Assembly (NCBI GenBank): GCA_003222555.1
Contig: QHWL01000161.1
Span: 1-10,624 of the forward strand
Reading direction: 5' to 3'
DNA length: 10,624 bases
DNA from: Acidobacteriota bacterium
GTDB lineage: Bacteria; Acidobacteriota; Vicinamibacteria; Vicinamibacterales; CAVVIG01
This document shows positions 1 to 7,942 of this stretch, piece by piece. Under the pieces are notes generated by a model, which saw only the letters and a list, made by a program, of their open reading frames with translations, was not told the origin of the DNA and did no database searches. How positions within the stretch are numbered: the first letter of the stretch is position 1; every line of letters starts with the position of its first letter. Made by a program: the position numbers and the translations under genes.

Positions 1-1115
1 ATGTGCGTAATACGGTCGGCCATCCCGGCCTTCTTCACAGCCGCAATCGAGTCGCCGCCGCCGACGATCGTCGTGCCGTTGACCGCGGCGACCGCGCGCG
101 CCACCTCATTGGAGCCGATCGCGAAGGCCTCGATCTCGAAAACGCCCATCGGCCCGTTCCACACGACGGTCCGGGCATCCTTGATCTTCGCTTCGTAAAG
201 CTGGATCGTGGCCGGCCCGATGTCGACGCCGAATCGGTCGCCGATACGCGCGTCCCCGATCTCCAGAATCTCGTGCGCCGCCCCGGCCTCGACGCGATCG
301 GCGACGACATGATCGCGCGGCAGCTCGAACCCGACGTGGCGCTCCGCCGCGAGGCGTTCGAGCTTCCGGGCCGCCTCGAGCTTGTCGTCCTCGACCAGAG
401 AACGGCCAATTGGCACTCCGCGCGATTTCAGAAACGTGTACGCCATTGCGCCGCCGATGAGCAGCCGATCGACTTTGCCGAGGAGCGTTTCGATGACCTC
501 GAGCTTGTCGGACACCTTGGCGCCGCCGAGGATTGCCACAAACGGCCGCTCCGGCGCCTCCAGCGCATGCCCGAGATAGCGCAGTTCCCGCTCCATGAGC
601 AGCCCTGCCGCCGCGCGCGGCACATGACGCGTGATCGCTTCGACCGACGCGTGTGCCCGATGCGCCGCGCCGAACGCGTCGTCGACGTAGAGATCGGCCA
701 GCGACGCGAGCGCTTTGGCGAATGCCGGGTCGTTGCTCTCTTCTTCCGGATGGAAACGCAGGTTCTCGAGGAGTACGACACCGCCGCCCGAAGCGTGCAC
801 GCGGTCCACGGCGTGCTTCACGGCGTCGCCGACGCAGTCCTCGACAAAAGCGACCGGCCGTTCAAGGAGCTCCGACAGCCGAGTCGCGACGGGCCGCAAG
901 GTCAATTCCGGCTTCACTTTCCCTTTCGGACGCCCCAGGTGACTCGCGAGGACGACGGTCGCGCCGCACTCGAGCGCGTACGCGATCGTCGGCAGCGCCG
1001 CACGGATGCGCGTGTCGTCGCCGATCACTCCCCCTTTCACCGGCACGTTGAAGTCGACGCGGATGAAAACGCGCTTGCCCTTGAGGTCGAGATCTCTGAT
1101 CGAGAGCTTGGCCAT
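1..1115 (-). CDS. pgk: Phosphoglycerate kinase (3' end beyond the window)
   Basis: Cytosolic glycolytic enzyme that transfers phosphate from 1,3-bisphosphoglycerate to ADP. Reading the minus strand from ATG at 1115 gives 371 uninterrupted codons up to the left edge. Family proteins are about 390-400 residues, so only some 25 C-terminal residues are missing. Visible motifs: RVDFNVP (19-25) and SHLGRPKG (58-65) for 3-phosphoglycerate binding, ENLRFHPEE (117-125), DAFGAAHRAHAS (146-157), the nucleotide-binding LGGAKVSDK (196-204), WNGPMGVFE (319-327) and the glycine-rich GGGDS (352-356). All expected key residues are present. It lies 63 bp downstream of gap and is probably co-transcribed with it. 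There is no clear Shine-Dalgarno sequence, only GAAG abutting the ATG. The start is nevertheless firm because MAKLSIRDLDLKGKRV matches the usual N-terminus. Confidence 0.97.
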   Translation of the reverse strand, partial: MAKLSIRDLDLKGKRVFIRVDFNVPVKGGVIGDDTRIRAALPTIAYALECGATVVLASHLGRPKGKVKPELTLRPVATRLSELLERPVAFVEDCVGDAVKHAVDRVHASGGGVVLLENLRFHPEEESNDPAFAKALASLADLYVDDAFGAAHRAHASVEAITRHVPRAAAGLLMERELRYLGHALEAPERPFVAILGGAKVSDKLEVIETLLGKVDRLLIGGAMAYTFLKSRGVPIGRSLVEDDKLEAARKLERLAAERHVGFELPRDHVVADRVEAGAAHEILEIGDARIGDRFGVDIGPATIQLYEAKIKDARTVVWNGPMGVFEIEAFAIGSNEVARAVAAVNGTTIVGGGDSIAAVKKAGMADRITH

Positions 1116-1122
1116 CTTCAAG

Positions 1123-1138
1123 CAGGTCTGAGGACCTG
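1123..1138. other. Small hairpin in the gap-pgk spacer
   Basis: CAGGTC and GACCTG form a perfect 6-bp inverted repeat around a 4-nt loop, in the 63-bp spacer between the gap stop and the pgk start. There is no U-rich tail, so it does not look like an intrinsic terminator. It could stabilise or process the gap-pgk transcript, or be chance in GC-rich DNA. Confidence 0.3.
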
Positions 1139-1178
1139 TGCCACAGCCGTATCCGCCGCAGCGTGAGGCGGGTCCTCC

Positions 1179-2213
<1,035 letters not shown>

Positions 2214-2229
2214 TCAAGGGCAAACGCCC

Positions 2230-2259
2230 ATTTTAATGAACACCCTTGCAGAGGGTCAA
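2230..2259 (-). promoter_or_regulatory. Sigma70-type promoter for gap-pgk
   Basis: Reading the minus strand, TTGACC (2259-2254) is followed after 18 bp by TAAAAT (2235-2230). Each box matches 5 of 6 consensus positions. A start about 7 nt downstream would give a leader of roughly 37 nt before the gap ATG, which carries a strong GGAGG site. It is assigned from sequence alone. Confidence 0.6.
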
Positions 2260-2275
2260 ACCGTGCGGCTATACT
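2246..2275 (+). promoter_or_regulatory. Candidate promoter for the waaA-lpxK LPS gene run
   Basis: A good -10 box, TATACT (2270-2275, 5 of 6), stands 18 bp after a weak -35, TTGCAG (2246-2251, 3 of 6). It would place transcription start about 37 nt before the waaA ATG. The -35 end overlaps that of the opposite gap promoter, so the two promoters might compete or share a regulator. Confidence 0.42.
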
Positions 2276-2318
2276 TCGATGTCCCTAAACGCCAGTCCGG
2301 GCGGCACTTACCCTCGGC

Positions 2319-3650
2319 ATGTACCTCACTTACAGCCTGCTCACGCTGGTCGTCTTCATCGTGGTTTCGCCCTACTTTGTGTACCAGGCGATTCGCTACA
2401 AGAAGTACGTCGGCAGCCTGCGAGAGCGGCTCGGATATCTGCCGATCTCGTTCAACGTGGACGGCGAAGAATCGCTCTGGATTCACGCCGTGTCGGTTGG
2501 GGAGGCGCTGACGGCCCGCGCGCTGGCGGCCGATTTGAAAGCGCGTTACCCTCGCCTCCGGCTCTTCCTCTCGACGACGACGATTGCGGGCCAGCAGGTG
2601 GCCCGGCGCAGCCTGCAGCACGTCGACGCCGTCTTCTATTTTCCGTTCGACTGGGCGTTCATCGTCCGCCGCACGTTGAGTCTGGTGAAACCTCGCGTCT
2701 TCATCATGATGGAAACCGAGATCTGGCCCAACCTCCTGCGCGTCTGCAGAAAACGGGGCGTGAAAACCGTGGTCATCAACGGGCGGATTTCTTCGCGCTC
2801 GTATCCGCGTTACCGCCTCATCCGCCCGTTCTTCCGGCGCGTGCTCGCCGATGTCGATCGCTTCTGTATGCAGAGCGAAGAGTCGGCTCGCCGCCTGATC
2901 GATCTAGGCGCCGATCCCTCGCGCGTGAGCGTGACCGGCAGCCTCAAGTTCGACTCGCTCGGGCTGCCGACGGCCTCGCACGGCAAGCCTCGCGAGCGCG
3001 TGCTGCGTTTTTTCCGGATCTCGCCCCATCGCACCGTGATCGTCGCAGGCAGCACCTTCCGCGGAGAAGAGGCGGCGGTGCTCCGCGCGTTCGCGCGGGT
3101 GAAGTCGACGATGCCTGGTGCCCTCGCGGTGCTGGCGCCCCGCCAGCCAGAGCGGTTCGGGGAAGTGGAGCGTCTGGCGCGCGACGCCGGGTTCGCGACA
3201 ACGCGGCGATCGGAGCTGCCGATCGACGCCGAGCCGCGCGCCGACGTCGTCGTGCTCGACTCGATCGGCGAGCTGGCGCAGCTTTACCAGCTTGCCACCG
3301 CCGTATTTGTCGGCGGCAGCCTCGTCGACCAGGGAGGCCACAACATCCTCGAGCCGGCCATTTTCGGCAAGCCGGTCGTGTTCGGGCCCAACATGCAGAA
3401 CTTCAAGGAAATCGCCGACACGTTCTTGGTAAACGACGCCGCCGTGCAGGTCCACTCGGACCGCGAGCTCGAAGAGGCGCTGCTCGTCCTCGTCACCGAC
3501 CCGGTGCGTCGGGCGCGGCTCGGCGCGGCGGCTCGGGCGCTCGTCGAAGCCAATCGCGGCGCGAAAGACAAGACGCTCGCGGTCATTGCCGATCTCGAGC
3601 CGCCGGCCGGATCGGGCGCCGTCGTCCGTCCCTTCCGGCTGGTGCATTGA
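2319..3650 (+). CDS. waaA: 3-deoxy-D-manno-octulosonic acid (Kdo) transferase
   Basis: Inner-membrane GT30 glycosyltransferase that adds Kdo from CMP-Kdo to the lipid IVA precursor. 443 aa, slightly longer than the usual 420-430. An N-terminal hydrophobic anchor spans about residues 3-25. WIHAVSVGE (54-62) carries the expected catalytic Glu62. Further family motifs are METEIWPNLL, NGRISSRSYPRY, GSLKFDS, AGSTFRGEE, and the CMP-Kdo-binding block GGSLVDQGGHNILEPA followed by FGPNMQNF. No Shine-Dalgarno sequence is visible before the ATG. The start is supported by the anchor position and by the promoter-like site 45 bp upstream. First gene of the LPS run; its TGA overlaps the TTG start of lpxK. 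Whether it adds one, two or more Kdo residues cannot be told from sequence. Also known as kdtA. Confidence 0.95.
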   Translation: MYLTYSLLTLVVFIVVSPYFVYQAIRYKKYVGSLRERLGYLPISFNVDGEESLWIHAVSVGEALTARALAADLKARYPRLRLFLSTTTIAGQQVARRSLQHVDAVFYFPFDWAFIVRRTLSLVKPRVFIMMETEIWPNLLRVCRKRGVKTVVINGRISSRSYPRYRLIRPFFRRVLADVDRFCMQSEESARRLIDLGADPSRVSVTGSLKFDSLGLPTASHGKPRERVLRFFRISPHRTVIVAGSTFRGEEAAVLRAFARVKSTMPGALAVLAPRQPERFGEVERLARDAGFATTRRSELPIDAEPRADVVVLDSIGELAQLYQLATAVFVGGSLVDQGGHNILEPAIFGKPVVFGPNMQNFKEIADTFLVNDAAVQVHSDRELEEALLVLVTDPVRRARLGAAARALVEANRGAKDKTLAVIADLEPPAGSGAVVRPFRLVH

Positions 3651-4669
3651 TCCGGCCGCTCAGCTCGATCTACAGCGCTGCGGCCGCGTGGCGGCGCCGG
3701 CGGTACACCCGCCACCCAGAGCGCCGGCGACGGCTGGCGCGCCCGGTGATCAGCGTGGGCAACCTCCGCGTGGGCGGGACCGGCAAGACGCCCGTGGTCG
3801 AGTACATCGCGCGGCTGCTTCTCGAAAACGGCGAGCGGCCGGCCATCCTGATACGCGGGTACGCGCGACAGATGCCGGCTGACGGCGCGACGGTGGTGGC
3901 GGACGGGACGGCCATTTGTGTTGGCGTCGATGCGGCTGGCGATGAGGCGTTGATGCTGGCGCGCGCTGTGAGGGGCGCCATCGTCGTGGTCGGCGCGAAC
4001 CGGTATCTTTCCGGACGTCTTGCCGAGCGGCAGCTCGGCGCCACCGTCCACATCCTGGACGACGGGTTTCAGCATCTCGAGCTGGCGCGCGAGGTCGATT
4101 TGCTTCTCGTCAGTGAAGAAGACCTCGGCGATCGGCCGCTGCCCGCCGGCCGGCTGCGCGAATCGGTCGCGGCGGCCTCGGCCGCCGACGCCGCCATTGT
4201 CGACGCGGGCTACTTGTCCGCGGCAGAGCGCGTCGGCCGTGCGCTCGGGCTGCAGACGGTCTTTTTCGTGACGCGCGTGCTCGGTCCCCCGCGCATGGTC
4301 GCGAATCACGATACGGTCGTCGTACCGTCGGGGGCCGCCGTCTTCGCGGTGGCGGGCGTCGCACGCCCCGAACGTTTTTTCGCCGACATCGAAGCCGCCG
4401 GATGGCGGGTGGTCGGCACCATGCCGTTTGGCGACCATTACCGGTTCGGCGCGCGCGACATACGGCGGATTACGGCTGCGGCGAAATCCACGGCCGCGGC
4501 GATCGTGTTGACGACCGACAAAGACGCCGTTCGTCTGGCCGAGTGCGATCTGGGTGATCTGCTGATCGCGTCGGTGCCGTTGACCGCCACCGTCGAACCC
4601 GCCGACCTGTTCCGCGACTGGCTGCTCGATCGCATCCGCGAACCCAGTATCCTGAACCTTGAACCCTGA
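3647..4669 (+). CDS. lpxK: Tetraacyldisaccharide 4'-kinase
   Basis: Membrane-associated kinase that phosphorylates the 4' position of the lipid A disaccharide to give lipid IVA. 340 aa from a TTG start whose last two bases belong to the TGA of waaA, which suggests translational coupling. No ATG or GTG lies in frame nearby, and the N-terminus (LIRPLSSIYSAAAAWRRRRY) is family-like. The P-loop GGTGKTP (43-49) follows ARPVISVGNL. GDEALML holds Asp99, aligned with the catalytic Asp known in the family. LDDGFQHLELAR (137-148) is the second signature, and DHYRFGARDI and TTDKDAVRL follow near the C-terminus. The last residues, ILNLEP, and the stop codon are encoded by three tandem heptamer repeats (4651-4671), so the native tail may have been altered. 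Confidence 0.93.
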   Translation: MIRPLSSIYSAAAAWRRRRYTRHPERRRRLARPVISVGNLRVGGTGKTPVVEYIARLLLENGERPAILIRGYARQMPADGATVVADGTAICVGVDAAGDEALMLARAVRGAIVVVGANRYLSGRLAERQLGATVHILDDGFQHLELAREVDLLLVSEEDLGDRPLPAGRLRESVAAASAADAAIVDAGYLSAAERVGRALGLQTVFFVTRVLGPPRMVANHDTVVVPSGAAVFAVAGVARPERFFADIEAAGWRVVGTMPFGDHYRFGARDIRRITAAAKSTAAAIVLTTDKDAVRLAECDLGDLLIASVPLTATVEPADLFRDWLLDRIREPSILNLEP

Positions 4670-4671
4670 AC
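4651..4671 (+). repeat. Three tandem heptamers across the lpxK stop codon
   Basis: CCTGAAC, CTTGAAC and CCTGAAC follow one another without a gap and differ at one base. They encode the final residues and the stop of LpxK and end 7 bp before the GTG of the next gene. Short arrays of such GAAC heptamers occur between genes in many environmental bacterial genomes, where they give spurious VQGSRF-type peptides on the other strand. That family recognition is from memory. Confidence 0.6.
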
Positions 4672-4678
4672 CTCTCGC

Positions 4679-5600
4679 GTGAGACACAAGCTCGAATACG
4701 TCATCGTCAAAGCGCTGATCGCGGCGGTGCGCGTGATGCCGGAGCCGCTCGTCCGGGGCTGCGGGGGCGCGCTCGGCCTGGCCTTCTACACGTTCGACCG
4801 GGCGCACCGGCGCATCGCGAAGAACAACCTCGCCGAGGCGTTTCCAGGAGCGTCGCGCGATTGCCCGCGGCGCGTTCGCGCATTTCGGGCGCCTGCTGTT
4901 CGAGATTCTGAAGTTCAGCACTCTCTCACCCGAGGCGATGCTCGCGTGCGTGGAGTTCGACGGCGAGGACCGGGCGCGACTAGCGTACGCGCACGGAAGG
5001 GGCGTGCTCTTCTTCACCGGCCACTTCGGCTTCTGGGAGCTGCACGCCATCGTCCACGCCCTGCGGATCGAGCCGATCGGCGTGCTCGCCCGAGCGCTCG
5101 ACAACCCCGATCTCAACGCGCTCCTCGAGCAGATTCGCCAGCGCACCGGTAACACCGTCATCTACCGGCAAGGCACAATTCGGCGAGTGATGCGGATGCT
5201 CCAGGGGCGACTGGGCGTCGCCGTGCTCATCGACCAGCACATTCTGACCCGCGACGCGATCTATGTGGATTTCTTCGAGCGGCCGGCGGCGACGACCTCT
5301 GCCGTCGCCGCGCTCGCACTCCGGACCGGCGCGCCGGTCGTGCCGGTGTTCGCGCTGCCGATCGGCGGCGGACGGTATCGTATGATCTACGAGCATCCGA
5401 TCGAGCCACCGCCGAGCGACGCGAAGGATGCGGTCCGCGAGTTCACGCAGCGGTGCACCGACGTGCTCGAGATGTACGTCCGTCGCCACCCCGATCTCTG
5501 GCTGTGGATGCACCGCCGCTGGCGAGACGCCGGGCCTTCGACCGACGCGGTACCAGGCATGTTCCCTTCCGCAGAACACGACATCGAAGAGCAGGCATGA
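4679..5600 (+). pseudogene. LpxL-like lipid A acyltransferase, frameshifted near 4844-4860
   Basis: Member of the LpxL/LpxM (HtrB/MsbB) lysophospholipid acyltransferase family, which adds secondary acyl chains to Kdo-lipid A at the inner membrane. The GTG at 4679 opens a frame giving the usual N-terminus (RHKLEYVIVKALIAAVRVMP, then RRIAKNNLAEAFP). After about codon 56 the family sequence continues in another frame: ERRAIARGAFAHFGRLLFEILKF, then GVLFFTGHFGFWELH with the catalytic H-x4-E motif, then DQHILTRDAIYVDFF and a C-terminal WMHRRWRDAG. ERR begins only 1 nt after the Pro codon, where relatives have about five residues, so roughly 14 bases appear to be missing. Without the shift the protein would be about 310 aa, as expected. 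An ATG at 4938 could give a 220-aa product that keeps HFGFWE but lacks the membrane anchor. A sequencing error is possible. Confidence 0.8.
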
Positions 5601-6637
5601 ATCGCCTCGTCATTCTCGCGCCGAACTGGCTCGGCGACGCCGTCATGGCGCTCCCCGCGATAGCGGACGTGCGCCGCGCGGCGCCCGGCTTGTCGATCGC
5701 GGTCGCGGCGCGGCCTTCAATCGCGGCGCTCTTCGGGATGGTGGGCGACGTGAACGAGGTCATCACCCTCGAACCCCCGCAACCAAACCGTGACGTCGCG
5801 GCGTGGCGGAATCCGGGTGCCGAGCTGCGGGACAGGCAATTCGAGGCGGCGCTGCTGCTGCCGAATTCGTTTCAGGTCGCGCTGATGGTCGCGCGCGCGG
5901 GTATTCGCGAACGGTGGGGGTATCGCACTCAGTGGCGCGGTCCGCTGCTGACGCGCGGGGTCGATCGCGCGCCGTCGGGCCTGCATCAGGTGGAGTACTA
6001 CCAGCAGCTTGTTCATGCGCTCGGCTTTCCCAACGGACCGATCGCGCCGCGGCTCGACCTGTCGCCCGAGCGACGCGATGCCGGTCGGCGAACCCTCAGC
6101 GAGGCCGGATGGAACCGGCGGGCGCCGCTCGTCGCGCTGGCGCCTGGCGCCGCCTACGGCGGTGCCAAGCGGTGGCCGGCGGCATCGTTTGCCGGGCTCG
6201 CGCGGGCCCTCGTAAGCGGCGGGGTCGCCGTGGTCATCGTCGGCAGGGCCGCCGACGCGCCAGCGGGGGAGGAGATCGCCGCCGCGCTTGGCGCGGGAGC
6301 GTCCGTGTTCAATCTGATCGGCCGGACCGATCTACCGGCGCTGGCCGGCGTGCTCGCGAACTGTCGCGCGCTTGTGGGGAACGATTCCGGAGCGACGCAT
6401 CTTGGGGCTGCGCTGGGCGTGAGCGTCACCGCGGTGTTCGGTCCGACCGACGAACTAGTGAGCGCGCCTCGCGGGGAGGTCCGCCTGAAGGAGCCGGATC
6501 GCGTTGCCCCGCATGCTGTTCTGACTCACCCGATGTGGTGCCGGCCGTGCATGCTGCGAGAGTGCCCCCTCGATCACGGCTGCATGCTGGGAATTGGCGT
6601 CGACGAGGTGTTTGCTGCGGCGCGGCGGACATTGTGA
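5597..6637 (+). CDS. waaF: ADP-heptose:LPS heptosyltransferase II
   Basis: GT9 glycosyltransferase that adds the second L-glycero-D-manno-heptose to the LPS inner core on the cytoplasmic face of the inner membrane, using ADP-heptose. 346 aa, the normal WaaF length. It starts with MNRLVILAPNWLGDAVMALP, whose PNWLGD with Asp14 is typical of WaaF. The second domain has LAPGAAYGGAKRWP and NDSGATHLGAALG followed by FGPTDE for ADP-heptose binding. The C-terminal cysteine cluster CRPCMLRECPLDHGCM is usual in this family. The ATG overlaps the TGA of the acyltransferase gene (ATGA), with AGG 5 nt upstream. The TGA of waaF in turn overlaps the GTG of gmhB. It is homologous to waaC further downstream. 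The WaaF/WaaC assignment rests on these N-terminal motifs. Confidence 0.93.
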   Translation: MNRLVILAPNWLGDAVMALPAIADVRRAAPGLSIAVAARPSIAALFGMVGDVNEVITLEPPQPNRDVAAWRNPGAELRDRQFEAALLLPNSFQVALMVARAGIRERWGYRTQWRGPLLTRGVDRAPSGLHQVEYYQQLVHALGFPNGPIAPRLDLSPERRDAGRRTLSEAGWNRRAPLVALAPGAAYGGAKRWPAASFAGLARALVSGGVAVVIVGRAADAPAGEEIAAALGAGASVFNLIGRTDLPALAGVLANCRALVGNDSGATHLGAALGVSVTAVFGPTDELVSAPRGEVRLKEPDRVAPHAVLTHPMWCRPCMLRECPLDHGCMLGIGVDEVFAAARRTL

Positions 6638-7248
6638 GCATTCCAGGCGGCGGAAGGCAGGGCGCGCGCGACGCCGTATTCCTCGACCGCGATGGTACGA
6701 TTATCGAGGAGGTCGGATACCTCGATCGTGTCGAGCGCGTCGCCTTCTATCCCTGGACCATCGACGCGGTGCGCGCGCTCAACCGGGCCGGTCTGCGCGT
6801 GGTGATGGTGACCAACCAGTCGGGCGTCGCGCGTGGATTCTTTTCCGAGGCTATTGTCGAAGAGGTCCACCGCCACATCGCTTCGATGCTCGAGGCGGGT
6901 GGCGCCCGCATCGACGCGTATTACTATTGTCCGCACCATCCCGACGGCAAGGTCCAGCAGTACGCTCAGCGCTGCGAGTGCCGGAAGCCCGGCCGCGGTC
7001 TGGTCGATCGCGCTCAGCGCGAGCTCGGCATCGATCCCTCGCGCTCGTTCGTGGTTGGCGACCGGTGGCTCGATGTCGCGCTGGCGCGGACGGTCGGCGC
7101 GCAGGGCGTCCTGGTGCGAACCGGATATGGGCGGTCCGAGGAGGCGCGGCCGCCGCAAGGGTTGGTCGCAGACGCGGTCGCGGACAACCTGATCGAGGCG
7201 GTTGGCTGGATCCTGCGGCGCGTTCGACTGACAAAATGCGACGTTTGA
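6634..7248 (+). CDS. gmhB: D-glycero-beta-D-manno-heptose 1,7-bisphosphate 7-phosphatase
   Basis: HAD-superfamily phosphatase that removes the 7-phosphate in ADP-heptose synthesis, between the kinase (RfaE1) and the adenylyltransferase (RfaE2) steps. 204 aa from a GTG overlapping the waaF stop as GTGA. The nucleophile motif is FLDRDGT, with Asp18 and Asp20. Motif II is VTNQSG (59-64). The structural zinc site is C99-P-H101 with C114-E-C116, the four ligands known from E. coli GmhB. Lys118 in RKP is motif III and GDRWLD (142-147) motif IV. All catalytic residues are present. The stop codon lies in a TTGAAC that recurs on the far side of a hairpin repeat (7251-7318). No recognisable family sequence continues past the stop, so the 3' end looks natural. 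Confidence 0.95.
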   Translation: MSIPGGGRQGARDAVFLDRDGTIIEEVGYLDRVERVAFYPWTIDAVRALNRAGLRVVMVTNQSGVARGFFSEAIVEEVHRHIASMLEAGGARIDAYYYCPHHPDGKVQQYAQRCECRKPGRGLVDRAQRELGIDPSRSFVVGDRWLDVALARTVGAQGVLVRTGYGRSEEARPPQGLVADAVADNLIEAVGWILRRVRLTKCDV

Positions 7249-7250
7249 AC

Positions 7251-7318
7251 CTAGAGCTCGCAGAGCACGCTGAGAAATCCTTAGGTATCTCTTCTCTGCG
7301 GCCTCGGCGGTCTCTGCG
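7251..7318. repeat. Hairpin-forming intergenic repeat flanked by TTGAAC
   Basis: CGCAGAG (7259-7265) pairs with CTCTGCG (7312-7318). After two mismatches, 7268-7274 pairs with 7303-7309 (one G-U), giving an interrupted stem of about 14 bp with a 28-nt loop. TTGAAC occurs on both sides (7245-7250 and 7319-7324), like a short target duplication. The wording of the element, with repeated CTCTGCGG and CTCGGCGG, is that of a common intergenic family that yields spurious NAETAEAAEK-like peptides in many bacterial genomes. The family recognition is from memory; the stem and flanks are seen directly. Confidence 0.6.
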
Positions 7319-7635
7319 TTGAACGTGAATTGTTCACAGTCTCTTTGAAACCCGACACTGTCGAGAGCCGAATGCTGATTGGCCGATCGCTCCACCCATC
7401 GCCCGGCGAAGCCGAACGAAAAGAGCGTCTTCTCGGGCTCATCGACGGCTTTGCCAGCCGTCGAGTGCTCGTCGTCGGCGACGTCATCGCCGACGAGTTC
7501 ATTTACGGCGAGGTCGCTCGCGTGTCGCGCGAGGCGCCCGTGCTCATCCTGAAGTACGACGCAACCGAAATGGTCGCGGGGGGCGCCGGTAACGCCGCCA
7601 ACAACGTGGCTGCGCTCGGCGGTCGCGCGCTGCTC

Positions 7636-7725
7636 GCGGGAATCGTCGGAGCCGACCCGGAGGGCCGGCGGCTGCTGTCCAGCTTTCGGCACGGCGTGGA
7701 CCGGAGCTCGATTGTCCGAGCGCGC
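7636..7725 (+). repeat. Left arm of a perfect 90-bp inverted repeat inside rfaE1
   Basis: This arm is native coding sequence: in the rfaE1 frame it encodes [19 protein letters not shown] and the residues just after, a normal part of the kinase. All 90 bases match the reverse complement of 7853-7942, with no mismatch and no gap (paired positions always sum to 15578). The match stops at 7635/7943 on the outer side and at 7726/7852 on the inner side. Confidence 0.97.
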
Positions 7726-7852
7726 CACTACCGTACGCCCGTCAAAACACGGATTCTGGCAGGTGGCGTTCACTCGGCGAAGCAGCAGGTTGTTCGCATC
7801 GACCGTGAAGCGGGGTGGCCGCTCTCGGACGCGGTGAGCGGCGCGTTCGCGA

Positions 7853-7942
7853 GCGCGCTCGGACAATCGAGCTCCGGTCCACGCCGTGCCGAAAGCTGGA
7901 CAGCAGCCGCCGGCCCTCCGGGTCGGCTCCGACGATTCCCGC
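7853..7942 (-). repeat. Right arm of the 90-bp inverted repeat (the inserted copy)
   Basis: This arm is the foreign copy. Read on the minus strand it encodes the same [19 protein letters not shown] peptide as the left arm, while on the plus strand it breaks rfaE1. The inner end lies in the palindrome GAGCGCGCTC (7851-7860). The outer end is GATTCCCGC (7934-7942), which also spells the DSR expected in the kinase before YRLLHY. Both ends therefore allow microhomology with the native gene. The 127-bp spacer (7726-7852) is native rfaE1 sequence. Confidence 0.95.

Noticed and set aside
3..1166. A 387-codon plus-strand frame over pgk
   Set aside because: It is antisense to pgk, whose minus-strand reading carries every family motif without a stop. 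The plus-strand product has no recognisable domain.
2246..4669. An 807-codon open frame that looks like a large fusion protein
   Set aside because: Its first 467 codons are the waaA gene read in the wrong frame (Arg/Ala/Pro-rich, no family motifs). Only the part from 3647 is real, and that is lpxK.
3284..5161. A 625-codon open frame on the minus strand opposite waaA, lpxK and the acyltransferase gene
   Set aside because: It is antisense to genes with clear motifs and has low-complexity Arg/Ser composition. Long antisense frames are expected at this GC content.
4938..5600. A complete short acyltransferase gene starting at ATG 4938
   Set aside because: Family sequence continues upstream of this ATG in the same frame back to about 4848 and then in the GTG 4679 frame, so this is the downstream part of one frameshifted gene rather than an independent gene.
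7249..7371. A CRISPR array or tRNA in the gmhB-rfaE1 gap
   Set aside because: There is one hairpin element, no regular repeat-spacer pattern, and no cloverleaf or T-arm sequence.
7636..7942. An invertible phase-variation switch made by the 90-bp arms
   Set aside because: Recombination between the arms would only flip the 127-bp spacer. It would not restore the kinase sequence lost under the right arm, so neither orientation gives an intact gene. No recombinase gene is in the window.
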